Below are positions 17,321-25,271 of a DNA stretch of 64,000 nucleotides, piece by piece. Numbering within the stretch: position 1 is the stretch's first letter; each line of letters starts with the position of its first letter. The notes beneath the pieces were generated by a model. The model worked only from the letters and a program-made list of their open reading frames with translations. It ran no database searches and was not told the origin of the DNA. A program made the translations under genes and the position numbers. Source of the stretch: CAYRGC01 sp964601225 (GTDB taxonomy: Bacteria; Patescibacteriota; Gracilibacteria; Peribacterales; Peribacteraceae); contig CAZRMM010000006.1 in NCBI GenBank assembly GCA_964601225.1, positions 1 through 64,000 of the forward strand. The letters are read 5' to 3'.

Positions 17321-19489
17321 TTACGCCGCTTGGTGGTAGTCCACGTCGTTGTCGCTACCGTCGGTGAGCATGTTCTTCCAGAAACCGCGACGACCGGCGC
17401 CCACGGACTTCGTGGCATTGCGCGCCTTGTCGTACGTCGCCGTAACGGTATGCGGTTGCTCGGCGGCATTGGGCCCGCCGGCAAACCCGTGCTCAAGGTA
17501 GTCGTGGAGATTATGCATGATGTACTCGCGCACGCTCGTGATACCCATGGACTTGCGGTCCTCGGGCGACATCTTGGCGATGCCGTCGGCGATCTGCTGG
17601 TGCTCGGCAGCGATGAGCAGGTGCGCCACCTCGATGAGCTGCTCCTGCACGTAGAGAGAGTTCGTGAACTCTCCGTTCTTCATGGCGGTATGCATGGCGC
17701 TCCATGCGGCGCGCAACTTGTACGGGCTGCCCGCAATCTCTCCCCATGCCGGACGCGAGCGCCAGCGGGCGAATGGCGTCACACCGAGGAAGCGCGTGCC
17801 GAAGAGGAAGTTGTTAAGACGATTGGGCCAGCTAAAAGGGTTCCAACCCCCCAAAGGACCGTACTGGGTTGTAGCAATACGAAGCGGATTGTAGGTACCG
17901 GCAGACGTCAGATAATTGATCACACCGCCTTCGCCTGCGGCAAAGCGTACCCCGCAGCTCTCGGCAATCCTCGCGATGCGCGCCTCATCGGAGCCGGAAG
18001 ACGTGAATCTCTTGAGCGTACTGCGAACTCCCTGGCCGAAGACCTGGAACGCCGTGAGCTTGGCGCCGGCAACATCGGTACGGACAACGTCGTCGATGAA
18101 GTGCATTTCGTCCGGACCAAACTCGTTCTCCATGAAGATTTGGCTCGCACGCTCTCGAGCGGCGCGGGGGCTGAGACGCTCTTTCTTTTCCAAGTACGCT
18201 TGGTAGATCCGGAGGATCGCATCGGAGCCTTGCGGTGCCTCGGGGGCGGCTGCCTTCTCCCCTGTTTTTTCCTCTTCGCCCATAAAATCCTTGAAGTGAT
18301 CGACGAGCTCGTCGCCAACTTTCGTCGGTATCATATCTTTCGTTAACTTCACAGGATTGACCTTGCCGGGAGTGCCCCCCACGAAAAGATCTCCATATTT
18401 TCCTGTCGTAGGCTGATTCGCATCTGCCCCCATACGTCCAATCTGGTCGTGGATGCGCTCGACGTAACTCGCAAAATCCTCGTAAAATTTCTTTTCTTTT
18501 TCAATTTTCTCCAATTCACTCGTAGCAACTTGGTTAATTTTGCTCTTGTCTGCCTGAGTGAGTCCATTAGTAGAAAGATAACCTGATTTCTTAAACGCAA
18601 AACTGGTAAAGCTGTAGGGTGCCGCAGGCGTCGCAGCAGCCATGCCTAAGAAATCACCCTGAATTCGGGTAAACTCCGCCAAAATATCTGTATAACTAAG
18701 CTCCGGAGGATTGCCGGGATATTTTTGCAAACCGCTCACAAGATCCTTGAGCTGCTTCCGGCGGAACTTCTTCTCCTTCTCCGCGGACATGTCGGCGACC
18801 TTGAGTACCCCGAGAATCGATTCCCCTTTCTGCTCCATTTCGTCGATCATCATCTTGGCCATCGCAATGCTCGCTTCCGTAGCGGATCCCTGGCCAAAAA
18901 CGGCATCCAAATAGGGAATCTGCAACTTTTCTGCGAGAGTCTTCGCTGCAGCATCAGTAAGCTTATGCGTAGCGGTGGTTCCCGTCGGCAACTCAATGCC
19001 TAATTGCGAAGCCAGTTCTGAGACGCTCATGCCCCTGATCTTTCCGTAAATTTCATCTGCAGTGCGCTGCACGGACCAATATGTATGTGTCTTTGGCTTG
19101 TATTCAACGCTAATGGCGAACGTTCCGGCTACGGGCGCGTTCGCGAGGTCAACGAGTTCATATTCTCCAAGAGACTTTTTCTTCCCAAAAAGAATCTTAT
19201 CAACTTGTTTACGAAGAGCGTCCGGCGCCGCCGTTTTCGTCACCGCAAGGATTTCCGCAGTTTGAGCCGCGTGCGCACCGTGTCCGCCTTCCTCCAGCTG
19301 TTTTTGCATGCGACGCTCATGGGCAAGGCCGGACCACGACATGAGTCCACGGAACTCCGCCTTTTTTTTATTCATGAGCAAGTCTACGGCGTGCTCTTTC
19401 GCATGAAGCACGTCGTGCGAGGCACGATGATGATCGGGCTGGTGGCCCGAAGGCGGAATGACGTTGGGGACGGTTCCTGGCGAAGCCAT
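17321..19489 (-). CDS. Large uncharacterised soluble protein
   Basis: The 722-residue protein has no family I recognise. Its N-terminus is His-rich (GHQPDHHRASHDVLHAKEH). The body is a mix of helical segments, Ala-rich linkers (near 415-430) and a C-terminal region with Trp and aromatic residues (GPLGGWNPFSWPNRLNN). There is no signal peptide or clear membrane helix. ATG 19489 is chosen because TATAAT lies 10 nt before it and overlaps any longer start. It belongs to a run of leftward genes of similar style. Confidence 0.75.
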   Translation of the reverse strand: MASPGTVPNVIPPSGHQPDHHRASHDVLHAKEHAVDLLMNKKKAEFRGLMSWSGLAHERRMQKQLEEGGHGAHAAQTAEILAVTKTAAPDALRKQVDKILFGKKKSLGEYELVDLANAPVAGTFAISVEYKPKTHTYWSVQRTADEIYGKIRGMSVSELASQLGIELPTGTTATHKLTDAAAKTLAEKLQIPYLDAVFGQGSATEASIAMAKMMIDEMEQKGESILGVLKVADMSAEKEKKFRRKQLKDLVSGLQKYPGNPPELSYTDILAEFTRIQGDFLGMAAATPAAPYSFTSFAFKKSGYLSTNGLTQADKSKINQVATSELEKIEKEKKFYEDFASYVERIHDQIGRMGADANQPTTGKYGDLFVGGTPGKVNPVKLTKDMIPTKVGDELVDHFKDFMGEEEKTGEKAAAPEAPQGSDAILRIYQAYLEKKERLSPRAARERASQIFMENEFGPDEMHFIDDVVRTDVAGAKLTAFQVFGQGVRSTLKRFTSSGSDEARIARIAESCGVRFAAGEGGVINYLTSAGTYNPLRIATTQYGPLGGWNPFSWPNRLNNFLFGTRFLGVTPFARWRSRPAWGEIAGSPYKLRAAWSAMHTAMKNGEFTNSLYVQEQLIEVAHLLIAAEHQQIADGIAKMSPEDRKSMGITSVREYIMHNLHDYLEHGFAGGPNAAEQPHTVTATYDKARNATKSVGAGRRGFWKNMLTDGSDNDVDYHQAA

Positions 19490-19499
19490 AAATCTCACT

Positions 19500-19505
19500 A
19501 TTATA
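19500..19505 (-). promoter_or_regulatory. -10 box TATAAT before ATG 19489
   Basis: A perfect TATAAT on the minus strand ends 10 nt before the start codon, implying a leader of about 3-5 nt. Confidence 0.6.
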
Positions 19506-19554
19506 GCAAAAAAACCGGATCGTTACCACTCTATACAATGCGGAGAAATGGCAA

Positions 19555-20970
19555 TTAAGCCGCTTTTTTCTCCTTCTTTTCATCTTTCTTGTCCTCCTTA
19601 GCTGCTTCGGCTGGCTTTTCCTCCTTTTTGGCTTCTGGCTGTGGAATAGGAGCTACAGGCGCATGATCCTGCTTCTTTTCCTCTTTCGGCACGCCCATAA
19701 AGAGACGGAGCCCCCTCGCCGTGGTCGCATCGACGCCGTGCGAGAGCACTGCCTCCTTCGAGGGGCCGGTATAGGCGCCGAGCTGCACGCCGAGCTTGGT
19801 CGCTTTGCCCCCGCCACCTTTTGCTTCGGATTTCTTTTCACTCACCTTCTTCAGCTTCAGGTCGATGTCTTGTTGCTGCGCTTGTCGAGCGTCATTCTGT
19901 GATTGAGCGAATGCAGCCATGGCCGCATCGTGATTCCTCTGCATTTCGGCAAGAAGATTCGGCACTTTTTTCATTTCTGCGGCAAGATCTGCCACTTTCT
20001 GCCTCAGCTCCATCGTCTCCGCAGTCGGCTGACGCGCCTGCTCCGCAAACGTCGCCATTTGGGTCATCACCCCCTGGAGTAACGCTTGGAAAGCCGCGTT
20101 GTTTTGCTCGGCGTGCGTGCGCATGAATTCCTGCATGTTCTCCTGTGCCTCACGCGCCCTCGTAGCCGCCTCTTCGCGCTGATCGTGTGTGGGGTTTCCG
20201 CGCAGCAAATCTGCGATCTCCTTGAGTTGCCGTTGCATCGAACGCATCATGCGATGCATTTCGAACTGGAAGAACCCGGATGAATCGGCCTGTTCGCGCT
20301 TTCCGTTCGTCCCACGCCGCGTATTGCCTCTGCCGTCGACATCAATGGTTTCATCATCCTCGTTTTGCCGTCCGTCCGTATCATGCGCATCATTGCCATT
20401 TCTCGAACCGTTTCGCCCATGGAATCCGTTCCTACTTTTTGCCTTGCCATTGCCATTGTGATGATAGCTTTCTGCACGGGCATACTCCTCACTCCGCTGC
20501 TCCTCGGTCTTGATGCGCGGCGCGATGCGGTCCAGATAATACTGTGATGCGCGCCCCGTAACCGCGGCTTTTTCGCGCTCGAGATACGATGCGAATTTTT
20601 CCGGATCGACATCTCCGATGCCGGCCGTTTTTTTCACCCGTTCGCGCGTCTCTCCCATCATCGATCCGAACAATTCGTCACGACGCGGACGTTCGTGGTA
20701 TTCGCGTGCGACCGTCTCGGCAAAGCCTTTCCAGATGGACGAAGCATCATGGGCGCGCAAGGCACCGAGATACAAACCCGCCGCATTATCGGCAATGCCT
20801 TGGTACGCGGCTGTCTCTCCGGCCCCGGCCTGTGTCCAGAGCTGCTTTCGATTGCCCGAAGCCCTCGACGCGCGGAGGGCGCAGTACCGTGCCCACGCCA
20901 ACTCCCCAAAGGCCCCGATGAGGGGCGATTGGGGTTCCTGTTCCCGGTGGGGGGGAGGAGTATCTGGCAT
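19555..20970 (-). CDS. Uncharacterised coiled-coil protein with Lys/Glu/Ala-rich tail
   Basis: The 471-residue protein begins MPDTPPPHREQEPQSP. Residues 1-150 are helical and look folded. Residues 170-230 are Asn/Gly/Asp-rich low complexity. Residues 235-370 form a Gln/Ala/Met-rich coiled coil (RSMQRQLKEIADLLRG). A short domain near 395-430 contains LGAYTGPSKEAVLSHGVD. The end is a Lys/Glu/Ala tail. ATG 20970 is preferred to a start at 21279, because everything further upstream lies on the end of the neighbouring gene in another frame. Function is unknown. Confidence 0.72.
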   Translation of the reverse strand: MPDTPPPHREQEPQSPLIGAFGELAWARYCALRASRASGNRKQLWTQAGAGETAAYQGIADNAAGLYLGALRAHDASSIWKGFAETVAREYHERPRRDELFGSMMGETRERVKKTAGIGDVDPEKFASYLEREKAAVTGRASQYYLDRIAPRIKTEEQRSEEYARAESYHHNGNGKAKSRNGFHGRNGSRNGNDAHDTDGRQNEDDETIDVDGRGNTRRGTNGKREQADSSGFFQFEMHRMMRSMQRQLKEIADLLRGNPTHDQREEAATRAREAQENMQEFMRTHAEQNNAAFQALLQGVMTQMATFAEQARQPTAETMELRQKVADLAAEMKKVPNLLAEMQRNHDAAMAAFAQSQNDARQAQQQDIDLKLKKVSEKKSEAKGGGGKATKLGVQLGAYTGPSKEAVLSHGVDATTARGLRLFMGVPKEEKKQDHAPVAPIPQPEAKKEEKPAEAAKEDKKDEKKEKKAA

Positions 20971-21028
20971 AGGGTATCGATATTCGATGGTACGTTTTTT
21001 CGCGGGTTCTGGCGAGGATTTTCCGGAC

Positions 21029-22783
21029 TTACTTCTGTTCGGCCTCGGCGACAACGCGATCAATGGCCTCGACAGAGACTCCGAACTCCTGAGCACAATC
21101 CCGGCGGGCTTCGTCCTTTTCAGCTTCTGCCGCAAGAGAGACGTACGAACGAATGTTGACCTTGTCTTCCTCGGAGAGCCCGGCAACTTCGGCTTCGATG
21201 GCAGCCTGTGCGTCAACGGCCTCCGCAGGAGCCTCGGCCTCGTCAATGAGCTCAACCTCATCGCTGGCCCCGTCAACAATTTCCGGAATTTCCTCTGAAA
21301 TACCGTCTGTCTTCGGAGCTTCGATGAGCGCCTTCACCTCGCCCTTCGTCTCGTCGGTGACATTTGCGGGAGTCTTGGCCGGAGTCGGCGTAACGACGAT
21401 TTTGGCATCGGGAGACAGTGCGGCAAGAAGCGCAACGACTTGTTCGTGCCGAACTACTTTCATCGGCCTCTCCGTGGTACGCACTTTCTGCAATTTCACA
21501 TCACCCACTTTCTCACCGAGAAGACACGCCTCGTTAACGGGAAGTCCGAGCTTCGTCGCGCCCTCGCCCAGAAGAACAACGCCGGGACCGGAAAGACCCT
21601 GGATTTCGATCGGGAAATCCTCCTCTCCGACACGGACCGTACCTGTTACCTTGGAGGCCGACGTCAGCTCTTCGAACATTCTCCGCATGTTGTTCATATG
21701 GAAAACGCTGACCGTTTTGGCCTTCCCAGCCATTTCATCAATACGGGTCTTTTCCGTCGGCGTCACCTGCTGCGGGTTGTACGAATACGGAACATCATCG
21801 TCAAACGTCATTTCGACACGCGCAATGTCTGCGCCGCGTTTCGTTCCGTTCTTATCGATGGCCTTTTCCATATACTTCGAAGGACTGATCTTGAAGAGCT
21901 CAAGTTCGTCGGATCCCTCTTTCAGAAGCGTGCCGAGAGCTCCGCGTAACGACAGATCGGTAAGATCCGTCGTCTTCTGGCAAAGACCACGAAGCGTGTT
22001 TACGAGAATGGCCACTGCGATGTTCTTTTGAACCGTCTGCATTTTCCCCTCGGCGTATTGCATGAATTCCGTAGCCATCCGAGTAAGGAAAGTTTGAATG
22101 TGCGCATCGGCTTCCCCATTGAGGTAGGGGGAATGGAGAAAATTAAAGAGATCTTCTCCGAAAACCTTCTCCTCGAGAAAACCCTTGAACACCGGACCGA
22201 AGTCCTCGTCGTCTCCGAGCTCATCTTTCACGATCTCGGCGGCGGCGTACCGGCTCAGACTGCCCTTAAGCGCTTGCTCAAGAGCCTGTGACGCCTCGGG
22301 GATCCTGCCGATCAGTTCCGTGAAAAACCGCTCAACCGTGTCGAGGTCCTCAACGTTGATCTGCAACTTATACGCACCTGCCTCGGCTTCGGTCATATTC
22401 GCACGACGGGCAACCTTCTCCTGAATCCGCTGTGCCGCCGCGATAGCACGCTTGACGTTTTTCACGTTCTTCACGCGTCCGACAGCGGTGTCCTTCAAAT
22501 CGGAAAGATACCCGACGAGCGACATTGCACCGTTCGATGCAATAAACCTCTGAAGTCGCGGCGTAATGCTTTCTCCCGGCTTCACCGTATCGAGCTTCAT
22601 GCCGGTATTTCCCTCGAACTCATCAAGCTTTCCGACCGTTTTTTCACGCTGACCCTGGGCGAACACGGAAATACTCTCATTCGCCGCAGTGTTTTTCTGA
22701 TCGGCAACTTCGGATCGAAGAACGAGACTTCCGGGGGTGACCGACGTGTCATCCTTCTTCGTAAGGTCCGCGTCTTTCGTCAT
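21029..22783 (-). CDS. Large uncharacterised protein with acidic C-terminal region
   Basis: The 584-residue protein is soluble, with helical segments (MTEAEAGAYKLQINVEDLD) and a central region with beta-rich stretches (TGTVRVGEEDFPIEIQGLSG). A Glu/Ala/Asp-rich linker lies near 480-530. It ends in a short helical unit (CAQEFGVSVEAIDRVVAEAE) that resembles a UBA- or HTH-like three-helix tail. No family is assigned. It has its own promoter and lies 58 bp upstream of the next leftward gene. Confidence 0.75.
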   Translation of the reverse strand: MTKDADLTKKDDTSVTPGSLVLRSEVADQKNTAANESISVFAQGQREKTVGKLDEFEGNTGMKLDTVKPGESITPRLQRFIASNGAMSLVGYLSDLKDTAVGRVKNVKNVKRAIAAAQRIQEKVARRANMTEAEAGAYKLQINVEDLDTVERFFTELIGRIPEASQALEQALKGSLSRYAAAEIVKDELGDDEDFGPVFKGFLEEKVFGEDLFNFLHSPYLNGEADAHIQTFLTRMATEFMQYAEGKMQTVQKNIAVAILVNTLRGLCQKTTDLTDLSLRGALGTLLKEGSDELELFKISPSKYMEKAIDKNGTKRGADIARVEMTFDDDVPYSYNPQQVTPTEKTRIDEMAGKAKTVSVFHMNNMRRMFEELTSASKVTGTVRVGEEDFPIEIQGLSGPGVVLLGEGATKLGLPVNEACLLGEKVGDVKLQKVRTTERPMKVVRHEQVVALLAALSPDAKIVVTPTPAKTPANVTDETKGEVKALIEAPKTDGISEEIPEIVDGASDEVELIDEAEAPAEAVDAQAAIEAEVAGLSEEDKVNIRSYVSLAAEAEKDEARRDCAQEFGVSVEAIDRVVAEAEQK

Positions 22784-22806
22784 GGGGGAGAGGGGGAATT
22801 GAGAGA

Positions 22807-22835
22807 ATTATAAACTAATTAATTATTTTGTCCAG
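22807..22835 (-). promoter_or_regulatory. Promoter TGGACA / TATAAT
   Basis: On the minus strand TGGACA (22835-22830) and TATAAT (22812-22807) are 17 nt apart. The leader to ATG 22783 is about 17-20 nt, purine-poor, without a Shine-Dalgarno site. Confidence 0.7.
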
Positions 22836-22889
22836 TACCATTATGCAATGATGCTGTTACACATTTTCGAGAGAATCAACCGCATAGTG

Positions 22890-22909
22890 CAAGAATTTTT
22901 AAATTCTTG
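22890..22909. terminator. AT-rich dyad downstream of the 181-residue gene
   Basis: CAAGAATTT and AAATTCTTG form a 9-bp stem with a 2-nt spacer. It lies 67 bp beyond the stop of the leftward gene and could terminate it. Confidence 0.45.
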
Positions 22910-22975
22910 AAAAGGAAGCCAAAATGTCCCCTCATCAACCTAGATGCTTATTGAACAAATTTTTTGCTCAAAAGG

Positions 22976-23521
22976 TCAGGCTGCCATGGAGGCCTGGTTT
23001 TCGGCAGAACCGGAGCCGATTTTTCCCTTCTTCTGTGCCGGAACCGTATTCGAGAGAAGGGCCCGCGCAGCATCGATCCCCTCCTGATCCACCGTTTCGC
23101 GCTGGGTGGTTTCATCCGCCTTGTCGCCTTCGCGGTCCGCCTGTTCGAACAGTTCCTGGATGGGATAGAGGGCACGCTGCGCCTCGGCAAGATCGCTGAT
23201 CTGCTGCTTGGCAACCTCTTGTACTTCGTCCCATGCGCGCGCTTGAAGAGTGGGATCGTCGTTCACTTTTTTCAGTTCCTGGGCGATGTACACGTTCTCC
23301 TTTTCCAGTGCCTCGCGCTTGGTTTTCTGACGGACGTGGTCCTCGCCGAAGAGCTTCTGGAGCATGCTGCGGCGCTCTGGCGAAATGCCCACCGTGCTCA
23401 TCTCGCCGCGAATCATCTTGTATTCCTTTGCGGAGAGATTCCCCTGTTTCACGAGCCTCTCAAGATTGCGAGCGATAAAATCCTCGTTGGTGGCCGACGG
23501 TGTTTCGGGACGGTACGTCAT
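22976..23521 (-). CDS. Uncharacterised helical protein, coupled to the upstream gene
   Basis: The 181-residue protein is almost entirely helical and charged. An N-terminal segment (NEDFIARNLERLVKQGNLSAKE) is followed by a coiled coil and a Glu/Thr-rich end. No family is recognised. ATG 23521 overlaps the stop of the upstream gene (ATGA), which fixes the start and shows an operon. A longer frame reaching 23803 runs antisense-like through the upstream gene and is rejected. Confidence 0.72.
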   Translation of the reverse strand: MTYRPETPSATNEDFIARNLERLVKQGNLSAKEYKMIRGEMSTVGISPERRSMLQKLFGEDHVRQKTKREALEKENVYIAQELKKVNDDPTLQARAWDEVQEVAKQQISDLAEAQRALYPIQELFEQADREGDKADETTQRETVDQEGIDAARALLSNTVPAQKKGKIGSGSAENQASMAA

Positions 23522-24828
23522 GCGGCTTGGGAGTAGAGGGCTTCGGAAGAGGGATTGCGGAGGAAGGTGTCCTTGTTGCCGTGCTCGAACGTGCGCGTGA
23601 CGATCGTGCCGTCCGGATCCACCGTGGAGCATTGCGCGTTCTCGCTGATGGCAACGAGCGCCGCTTCGTCGGATTCGCCTTGTTTCTGGAAAATCATGCT
23701 GCGCCCGCTCTTGCCCATGCCGACGTAGAAAGCGGCGAAACGCTTGCCGGAGATCTGCAGCAGAATGGGTTGCACGGGAGGATTCTTGAAGAGCCTCTGG
23801 CAACGCTTTTCGATGGGCAGAGCGTCGTCCACCTCGGACTGGAGTCCGAGCACAAGCTGAAGATCGGTGATCTGCATGCGTTCGGCCGCGGAGACCAATG
23901 TCTGACGGATCTCGATGGGCCTGGCCTTTTCTTTGAGAAGCGCGACCATCGTCTGGCGATTACCCCTGAGAAAATCGCGCGTCGCCGCCGTGATTTCCTT
24001 GGGACTGACTTTGGCGTCACTGAGAGCTTTCTGTGCGAGACCGTACCACTGGCGCGCCGACGAGAAGTTCTGAGGCAACTGCTTTTCCTGGGCTAGTTCC
24101 GCATCGATCTGCACCCGCAAATCCGCGGCGGCCTTCGTGAATTGATCGCGCTGCTTGAGTTCCTCCGGGCGGATCCATTCATGCCGGGCACCGAAGTACG
24201 CTTCGAGCGCGGCGGATTCGCTCTCGGCGCGCGCCGTCTCTTCGCGTTCCACTTGGTTCAGCGCCGAAAGATCCTCGAGAACCTGTTTTTTGTACTGCAA
24301 GAGCAAAATTCGGTTTTCGGCCCGTTCGCGGCGCCAGAGGAGCACGCGTCGTGTCTTGTCCAAATCGCGGCCGCCCTGGCGAATGCGGCGCAGCGCCTCT
24401 TCCTCGATCGCGCGGTTGAAACGGGCCTCGTACGTCACCGCGGGAAGGCTGTGGCGGGGAAAGGGCTTCGCGGCGATGGCCAAGATGCCACCGATGATTG
24501 GCGTTGCCATCACGACGTCGCGAACGGCTTTCGCGGAAAACGTCAGCGGGCTTGTAATGAACCGTGCGAGCCGGCGTGCCGCCTGTACGGGCATGGTATC
24601 GATGTATCCGCGCGGCATCGCTTCGAGCTTGTTCAAAAGCTGCTTCGTGTGCCCCTCGAGCGCCTCCGACGGATCGCCCTCCCCGACTTTCATCGCGTTT
24701 TTTAGGTCGCTCTCCGCCACAGTCTCCGATTTCGTCGGTTTATCCACCTTGAAGCCAAGAAGTCGGCGCTCCCGTACAAAGCCGAAGGACGATGAGGAGT
24801 ATTTGTTCAAATCCGAGTATTGTAGCAT
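23518..24828 (-). CDS. Uncharacterised protein, first gene of a coupled pair
   Basis: The 436-residue protein has a hydrophobic Ala/Ile/Pro segment near residues 95-125 (FSAKAVRDVVMATPIIGGILAI cut across a possible membrane helix). A long charged coiled coil follows (130-245), then a C-terminal domain of about 150 residues with GKRFAAFYVGMGKSGRSM. No family is recognised. The start is uncertain: TACAAT at 24824-24819 with TTGTCT 17 nt upstream overlaps the ATG, so a leaderless TTG at 24810 (430 residues) is a real alternative. It overlaps the downstream gene by 4 bp. Confidence 0.7.
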   Translation of the reverse strand: MLQYSDLNKYSSSSFGFVRERRLLGFKVDKPTKSETVAESDLKNAMKVGEGDPSEALEGHTKQLLNKLEAMPRGYIDTMPVQAARRLARFITSPLTFSAKAVRDVVMATPIIGGILAIAAKPFPRHSLPAVTYEARFNRAIEEEALRRIRQGGRDLDKTRRVLLWRRERAENRILLLQYKKQVLEDLSALNQVEREETARAESESAALEAYFGARHEWIRPEELKQRDQFTKAAADLRVQIDAELAQEKQLPQNFSSARQWYGLAQKALSDAKVSPKEITAATRDFLRGNRQTMVALLKEKARPIEIRQTLVSAAERMQITDLQLVLGLQSEVDDALPIEKRCQRLFKNPPVQPILLQISGKRFAAFYVGMGKSGRSMIFQKQGESDEAALVAISENAQCSTVDPDGTIVTRTFEHGNKDTFLRNPSSEALYSQAA

Positions 24829-24849
24829 TTTTTTGGCTTAGAGACAATT

Positions 24850-24910
24850 CCTCGTCAGGCTCGGAATGACAGTAGAAAAACCTTGGTTTGTCACGCCGAG
24901 CCTGACGAGG
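24850..24910. repeat. Palindromic intergenic element with 15-bp arms
   Basis: CCTCGTCAGGCTCGG (24850-24864) and CCGAGCCTGACGAGG (24896-24910) are perfect reverse complements. The right arm encodes the last residues of the GIY-YIG protein. It can act as a terminator between convergent transcription units. Confidence 0.8.
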
Positions 24911-25271
24911 CGCACAGCGAAAGAAAGCGGAAAACTCGACGTCGAGTGTTTTTTGAAATCGGATAAAGATACGCGTTGTTCGATGTATGACTTAGACGCG
25001 AGAGATCACTAATACGCCCTTCGCTTAAAGCTTTTTTCTTCGCATGACTCCATTTTTTCAAACGAGTCTCCCAAGCAATGGCGTCGTGCACGTACTGAAA
25101 ATATGCCGAGTACACCAGAGTCACCGGTCGCCTCTTGTGCGTATAACTCCGGAGGTCAATTCCCTGCTGATGCTGCAAAACACGAGCAGCTATATCGTTG
25201 GTCACCCCCACATAGTACTTCCCATCCGCACAGCGCAGCATGTAGACCCAGAAGTGATACGCGCGCCTCAT
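24891..25271 (-). CDS. GIY-YIG nuclease-domain protein
   Basis: The 126-residue protein has the single-domain GIY-YIG fold of the UPF0213/YhbQ type. WVYMLRCADGKYYVGVTND is the GIY-YIG core with the catalytic Arg downstream (AARVLQHQQG). AIAWETRLKKWSHAKK carries the conserved Glu. It should cut or nick DNA. The last 35 residues are atypical and run into a palindromic repeat. ATG 25271 overlaps the stop of the surface-nuclease gene (ATGA), so the two nucleases are co-expressed. Confidence 0.85.
   Translation of the reverse strand: MRRAYHFWVYMLRCADGKYYVGVTNDIAARVLQHQQGIDLRSYTHKRRPVTLVYSAYFQYVHDAIAWETRLKKWSHAKKKALSEGRISDLSRLSHTSNNAYLYPISKNTRRRVFRFLSLCASSGSA

Noticed and set aside
9490..24828. 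The uncharacterised block considered as a prophage or plasmid insertion
   Set aside because: No integrase, capsid, terminase, portal or attachment repeat is seen and composition is like the flanks.
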